Assembly (NCBI RefSeq): GCF_019263745.1
Contig: NZ_CP077107.1
Span: 2,728,001 to 2,792,000 of the forward strand
Origin: Methanospirillum hungatei
Lineage (GTDB): Archaea > Halobacteriota > Methanomicrobia > Methanomicrobiales > Methanospirillaceae
Length of the DNA: 64,000 bases
Reading direction: 5' to 3'
The position numbers and the translations under genes were made by a program. The notes beneath the pieces were generated by a model. That model made no database searches. It saw only the letters and a list, made by a program, of their open reading frames with translations, and was not told the DNA's origin. The number at the start of each line of letters is the position of its first letter. The first letter of the stretch is position 1. This document shows positions 60,712-64,000 of this stretch, in pieces.

Positions 60712-62249
60712 GTGTGATGGGATCACCTGGCCTTCCTTCATCATGGCTCATAAAATCAGATGCCACCGCGGTATATTACTCTGTGCCAGCGGAGGACCTG
60801 AAAAATATCCTTACCGCAGAACTTGCCCGTGAGTCCAGGCTTGTCTGGATTTTTTGCACCGATGAAAGCAGGACAACCGAGGTATTCAGACTCTGGTACG
60901 TGATTGAAGAGGCAGAACGGCCAGAATTTATAGTTCTTGTTGTAGATACTTCCCACCCGGAATCAATTGCCTCTCTCTATCCGGTTGCCTCGTATTTTGA
61001 GCGGAAGATAGCAGATGAGTTTGGTATCAGGTTTGAAGGATCTGTTGACGAGAGAAGACTGTTGCTCCATGAATGTTACCCGGAAGGATTTTATCCACTG
61101 CGAAAAACCACAAAAAATGGCCCGGTTCAGACTACTGAAAAGACTGCTCCTTATGAATTCAGACAGGTACAGGGAACTGCTGTGTATCAGGTTCCGGTCG
61201 GTCCGGTTCATGCCGGGATTATTGAACCTGGTCATTTCAGGTTCTCTGTCATTGGTGAGACAATTGTCAACCTTGAGCTCAGGCTTGGGTACCTGCACCG
61301 GGGAATTGAAAAACTGGCTGAAGGATCCGATCCTTTCTCTGGGATCCGGATTGCAGAATCCATATCCGGAGATGAATCTGCGGCACTTGCCTGTTGCTAT
61401 GCAATGGCTATAGAAACGATTGCATCCATCCGTATTCCTGATCGGGCTGCTGCTCTCCGGGTTATTCTGCTTGAACTGGAACGGTCATACTCTCTCCTTT
61501 CTGATCTTGCCGGAATGGTGACCGATGTTGCATTCTCTGCAGCAGCGGCCAGGTTTTTAATCATCCGGGAAGAACTCCAGCGATCATGTGAAATGATCAC
61601 CGGTTCACGGTTTTTAAAAGGTATACTTACAGTTGGTGGCCTGTCACGGGACATTCCGGATGATCTTCTTATGGCACTCAAAGACACGGTCATACAATCT
61701 CTCGTGGATCTTGATGAGGTTTTTACCTGGACATTATCTGTCCCATCGGTGATTGACCGGTTTTCAACAACCGGTGTTGTCAGAGAACCTCTGATTGATC
61801 CACTTGCTCTTTCCGGACCCATTGCACGGGCAAGTGGAAGAGCATGTGATGTCAGGGCTGATCACCCCTATGGCTGGTATCTGGCTCATCCGCCGTGCGT
61901 TATATTCAAGAGGGATGGCGATGTGCTGGCCCGGTTTTCAGTTAAAGGAGAAGAGATTCGTGCATCTCTTACCCTAATCAAGGAGATGATTCCTGATATT
62001 CCAAAAGGACCGGTTCATGTTACTGCCACGATTCGGGATGGATTTAGCTTATCAGCACTTGAATCTCCCCGTGGACGGACCCTCTTCTGGATTAAAGTCA
62101 TTGATGGCAAAATTGACCGGTTTGCGGTCTCAACCGCGTCGTTTTGTAACTGGCTTGCAATTGAACATGCAGTTATGGGAAATATTGTCCCTGATTTCCC
62201 GGTGATAAACAAGAGTCTGAATCTATCGTATGCAGGGACTGATCTGTGA
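60708..62249 (+). CDS. HycE/HyfG-like large subunit lacking all Ni-Fe ligands
   Basis: 513 residues: a NuoC-like part (about 1-150, SYFERKIADEFGIRFEGS...LLHECYPEGFYPLR) fused to a NuoD/hydrogenase-large-subunit part (GPVHAGIIEPGHFRFSVIGE; LELRLGYLHRGIEKLAEG). At the first Ni-binding motif, where HycE has RVCGICGF, this protein has SISGDESA. At the C-terminal DPCYSC motif it reads LNLSYAG. All four Cys ligands are therefore replaced. The protein otherwise aligns along its length, so it is a complete but non-hydrogenase homologue, like NuoD or the energy-converting-hydrogenase-related (Ehr) group. Confidence 0.85.
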   Translation: MSVMGSPGLPSSWLIKSDATAVYYSVPAEDLKNILTAELARESRLVWIFCTDESRTTEVFRLWYVIEEAERPEFIVLVVDTSHPESIASLYPVASYFERKIADEFGIRFEGSVDERRLLLHECYPEGFYPLRKTTKNGPVQTTEKTAPYEFRQVQGTAVYQVPVGPVHAGIIEPGHFRFSVIGETIVNLELRLGYLHRGIEKLAEGSDPFSGIRIAESISGDESAALACCYAMAIETIASIRIPDRAAALRVILLELERSYSLLSDLAGMVTDVAFSAAAARFLIIREELQRSCEMITGSRFLKGILTVGGLSRDIPDDLLMALKDTVIQSLVDLDEVFTWTLSVPSVIDRFSTTGVVREPLIDPLALSGPIARASGRACDVRADHPYGWYLAHPPCVIFKRDGDVLARFSVKGEEIRASLTLIKEMIPDIPKGPVHVTATIRDGFSLSALESPRGRTLFWIKVIDGKIDRFAVSTASFCNWLAIEHAVMGNIVPDFPVINKSLNLSYAGTDL

Positions 62250-62257
62250 GGATTACC

Positions 62258-62770
62258 ATGAATATTCTCTCACTTTTACTCAAAAAACCAAAAGTCACCA
62301 GGTCAAATACCACAGATCTGGTATTTGAATCGACAGGATTGATGCTCAGGCAGGAGATTGATCGCGTATTTGGGAATAGTATTGCGATCCGGGAGGTTGA
62401 CTGTGGAAGTGACAATGCTGCTGAGATTGAACTAGCAAATCTTTCTGCCCCGCATTACGATGTTGAACGGTTTGGTATCACGTTTGTTGCATCACCCAGG
62501 CATGCAGATGTTCTTGCGGTCACCGGTGTTGTTACTCATGCCATGAAAGAAGCCCTGATAAAGACATATGAAGCAACCCCTGAACCAAAATTCGTCATAG
62601 CAGTGGGTGATGATGCCTGCACCGGCGGGATATTTGCAGAAAGTTATGCAGTTTTGGGACCGGTTGATTCTGTAATTCCTGTTGACCTGAAGATTCCGGG
62701 AAATCCCCCGACACCTGCTGCCATCATGAAAGGACTGCTTATGATGATGCAGTCGGCGGAAAAAAGGTAA
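62258..62770 (+). CDS. HyfI/HycG/NuoB-like small subunit lacking cluster ligands
   Basis: 170 residues from the ATG at 62258, with gtgagg before it; a GTG at 62246 overlapping the previous stop is possible. NuoB/HycG fold: LSAPHYDVERFGITFVASPRHADVLAVTGVVT is nearly canonical. The proximal [4Fe-4S] ligands are missing: the CGGCNGC-type motif is CGSDNAA, the GAC position is GDD (a Cys lies two residues later), and the PGCPP motif is PGNPP. Last gene of the operon; no HyfH/NuoI-like ferredoxin gene follows. Confidence 0.85.
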   Translation: MNILSLLLKKPKVTRSNTTDLVFESTGLMLRQEIDRVFGNSIAIREVDCGSDNAAEIELANLSAPHYDVERFGITFVASPRHADVLAVTGVVTHAMKEALIKTYEATPEPKFVIAVGDDACTGGIFAESYAVLGPVDSVIPVDLKIPGNPPTPAAIMKGLLMMMQSAEKR

Positions 62771-62777
62771 TTTTTAA

Positions 62778-64000
62778 TTATTTAGTAAAGCGTCTTTTTG
62801 GAATATCAGACTGCTTTCTTCCTCTTTTTGCAACAAGCCTGATTCTTCCTATCTGGGCACCGTTCAGGACATCAATGACATCCTTGACCGAGGGTTCAGG
62901 AACATCAATGTAGGTGGCAGTCTGTCCGATCCGGATGTTTCCAATATCGTTCTGAATATTTCTACCACTGTTTCTGACAACCTGGAGAATATCCCTGACC
63001 AGGATGCCATCCTGCCGACCTGCTGAAAGCCTGACAACTGCCTGTTCTCCAAGATATTTCTCAAGTTCGTCTTCTTTTTCAGTTCCGATGCCGGCTGCAA
63101 TCATAAGCAGGGATGCTGCAAGGGCAATTGGATCAGCGCCTCCTGCAATCTTCTCCTCTATCATCGGGCGACAGAATGAGAGATCCCCGGTGTTCATGAG
63201 TGAATCTGCATCAGCAAGGGTGGTGATGGCTTTCTTGCCTCCGATTTCTCGAAGGGTCGGAATGGGGAGTGGTTCAGGTTCGGCTCGTGTGCTCCGTCTG
63301 ACATCCCGGAGTCTGTACCGTTCCCGGGGACTTACAAAACTGATTGCACGGCCGGTTCGTCCTGCACGTGCTGTCCGGCCGATCCGGTGCACATAATATT
63401 CATCATCCTGGGGAAAGTCGTAGTTGCAGACAAGGTCAATCTCTTCAACGTCAATTCCACGGGCAGCCACATCAGTTGCAATCAGAATTTCGAGTTGCCC
63501 TTTCCGGAATGCATTCATGACTTTGTCACGCTGGGCCTGTGCCATACCGCCATGAAGACCGTCAGCCATGAATCCTTCTGCCTTGAGAGCGCTTGATACT
63601 GCATCTACGGCAATCTGGGTGTTACAAAAGATGATGGTCCGTTGTGGCTGGTAAAATTCAAGGACTCTGATAAGGGTGTCTGACTTAGCCGGTTCCCTGA
63701 CTTCAATATAGTACTGTTCAATTTGTGGAACGGTCAGTTCCTGGTGAACCATCTTGACATCAATCGGATCTTTCTGGAAACGACGGGAGATATCGAGGAT
63801 TTCAGAGGGGAATGTGGCTGAGAGAATGACAGTCTGATGCTCTTTTGGTATGTGGGAGAGTATTTCTTCTATATCATCACGGAATCCCATATCAAGCATC
63901 TGATCTGCCTCGTCCATTACGACCAGTGAGACCGAATCAAGGGTCAGAGTTCCCCGTTTAATATGATCGATCACTCTTCCCGGAGTTCCGATAACGATAT
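62778..64000 (-). CDS. DEAD-box RNA helicase (partial, 5' end outside window)
   Basis: The frame is open to the right edge; 407 residues are visible. Helicase motifs in order: Ib (IGTPGRVIDHI), II (VVMDEADQMLD), III (SATFP), IV (TIIFCNTQIAVD), V (EILIATDVAARGID), VI (YYVHRIGRTARAGRTG). The C-terminal 75 residues (QDGILVRDILQVVRNSGRNI...YIDVP) match the DbpA-type RNA-binding domain. Probably works in ribosome assembly or mRNA unwinding. Motifs Q and I lie beyond the window. Convergent with the hydrogenase-like operon, seven bases away. Confidence 0.92.
   Translation of the reverse strand, partial: IVIGTPGRVIDHIKRGTLTLDSVSLVVMDEADQMLDMGFRDDIEEILSHIPKEHQTVILSATFPSEILDISRRFQKDPIDVKMVHQELTVPQIEQYYIEVREPAKSDTLIRVLEFYQPQRTIIFCNTQIAVDAVSSALKAEGFMADGLHGGMAQAQRDKVMNAFRKGQLEILIATDVAARGIDVEEIDLVCNYDFPQDDEYYVHRIGRTARAGRTGRAISFVSPRERYRLRDVRRSTRAEPEPLPIPTLREIGGKKAITTLADADSLMNTGDLSFCRPMIEEKIAGGADPIALAASLLMIAAGIGTEKEDELEKYLGEQAVVRLSAGRQDGILVRDILQVVRNSGRNIQNDIGNIRIGQTATYIDVPEPSVKDVIDVLNGAQIGRIRLVAKRGRKQSDIPKRRFTK

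Noticed and set aside
55687-62770. A functional energy-converting hydrogenase
   Set aside because: The large and small subunits lack the Ni-Fe and proximal-cluster ligands and no ferredoxin-like subunit is present.
62778-63974. Start of the DEAD-box helicase at the ATG near 63974
   Set aside because: The frame continues to the window edge with motif Ib (GTPGRV) ahead of that Met, so the gene begins outside the window.
1-64000. CRISPR arrays, tRNA or rRNA genes
   Set aside because: No regularly spaced direct repeats and no cloverleaf or rRNA-like sequence were noticed; a dedicated scan could still find a tRNA I missed.

Overview
The window reads as the chromosome of a hydrogenotrophic, formate-using methanogenic archaeon. 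It carries three sets of formylmethanofuran dehydrogenase genes, heterodisulfide reductase HdrABC with MvhD, F420-type formate dehydrogenase FdhAB, TATA/BRE-type promoters, and large REC-PAS signalling proteins. The content and gene style fit order Methanomicrobiales, most likely Methanospirillum. That placement is inferred from gene content and was not tested by a search.

Layout. 1-10.3 kb: a partial regulator with a degenerate receiver, a double substrate-binding protein, a SNF2 helicase/SWIM pair, a MntA/HepT toxin-antitoxin pair, a secreted protein and a HicA-like pair. 11-15 kb: MarR regulator, S-layer-type protein and RND exporter. 15.2-21.5 kb: two giant REC-PAS proteins, one with a kinase and one without. 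21.5-26.1 kb: first fwdDBAC operon (minus strand) behind a long, apparently structured leader. 26.7-31.8 kb: sulfur region with rubredoxin, a sulfite-reductase-like protein, OsmC, two YedE-type transporter halves, TusA, a DsrE-type fusion and a TusA-like protein. 32-33.5 kb: IS1634/IS4-type transposase. 34.1-41.7 kb: second fwdDBAC operon, a methyltransferase, a small protein and a third, partial fwdDB set. 41.8-51.2 kb: ferredoxin, polyferredoxin, hdrCBA and mvhD (minus) diverging from fdhAB (plus). 51.2-54.3 kb: a tight cluster of small zinc-ribbon, coiled-coil and membrane-anchored proteins of unknown function. 54.4-55.5 kb: beta carbonic anhydrase and a SLOG-type protein. 55.7-62.8 kb: a six-gene energy-converting-hydrogenase-like operon whose hydrogenase subunits have lost their metal ligands. 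62.8-64 kb: partial DEAD-box RNA helicase.

How it fits together. Formate oxidation by FdhAB feeds electrons through MvhD to HdrA. There they are bifurcated to CoM-S-S-CoB (HdrB) and to low-potential ferredoxin. The ferredoxin electrons pass through the polyferredoxin (FwdF-like) to Fwd, which reduces CO2 to formylmethanofuran. The window therefore holds genes for essentially all parts of the Hdr-Fmd-Fdh supercomplex known from Methanospirillum. Carbonic anhydrase may supply CO2. The sulfur genes may supply sulfide or sulfane sulfur for the many Fe-S clusters and pterin cofactors (inference).

The strongest candidates for something new are: (1) the membrane complex at 55.7-62.8 kb, with no Ni-binding or proximal-cluster cysteines and no ferredoxin subunit; (2) the structured leader upstream of fwdDBAC, with adjoining hairpins and a possible kissing loop; (3) a TGCCTAA-type motif found ten times in gaps around fwd, sulfur and fdh genes; and (4) the small-protein cluster at 51.9-54.3 kb sharing a YxDRR...W motif. 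No tRNA, rRNA or CRISPR array was recognised.
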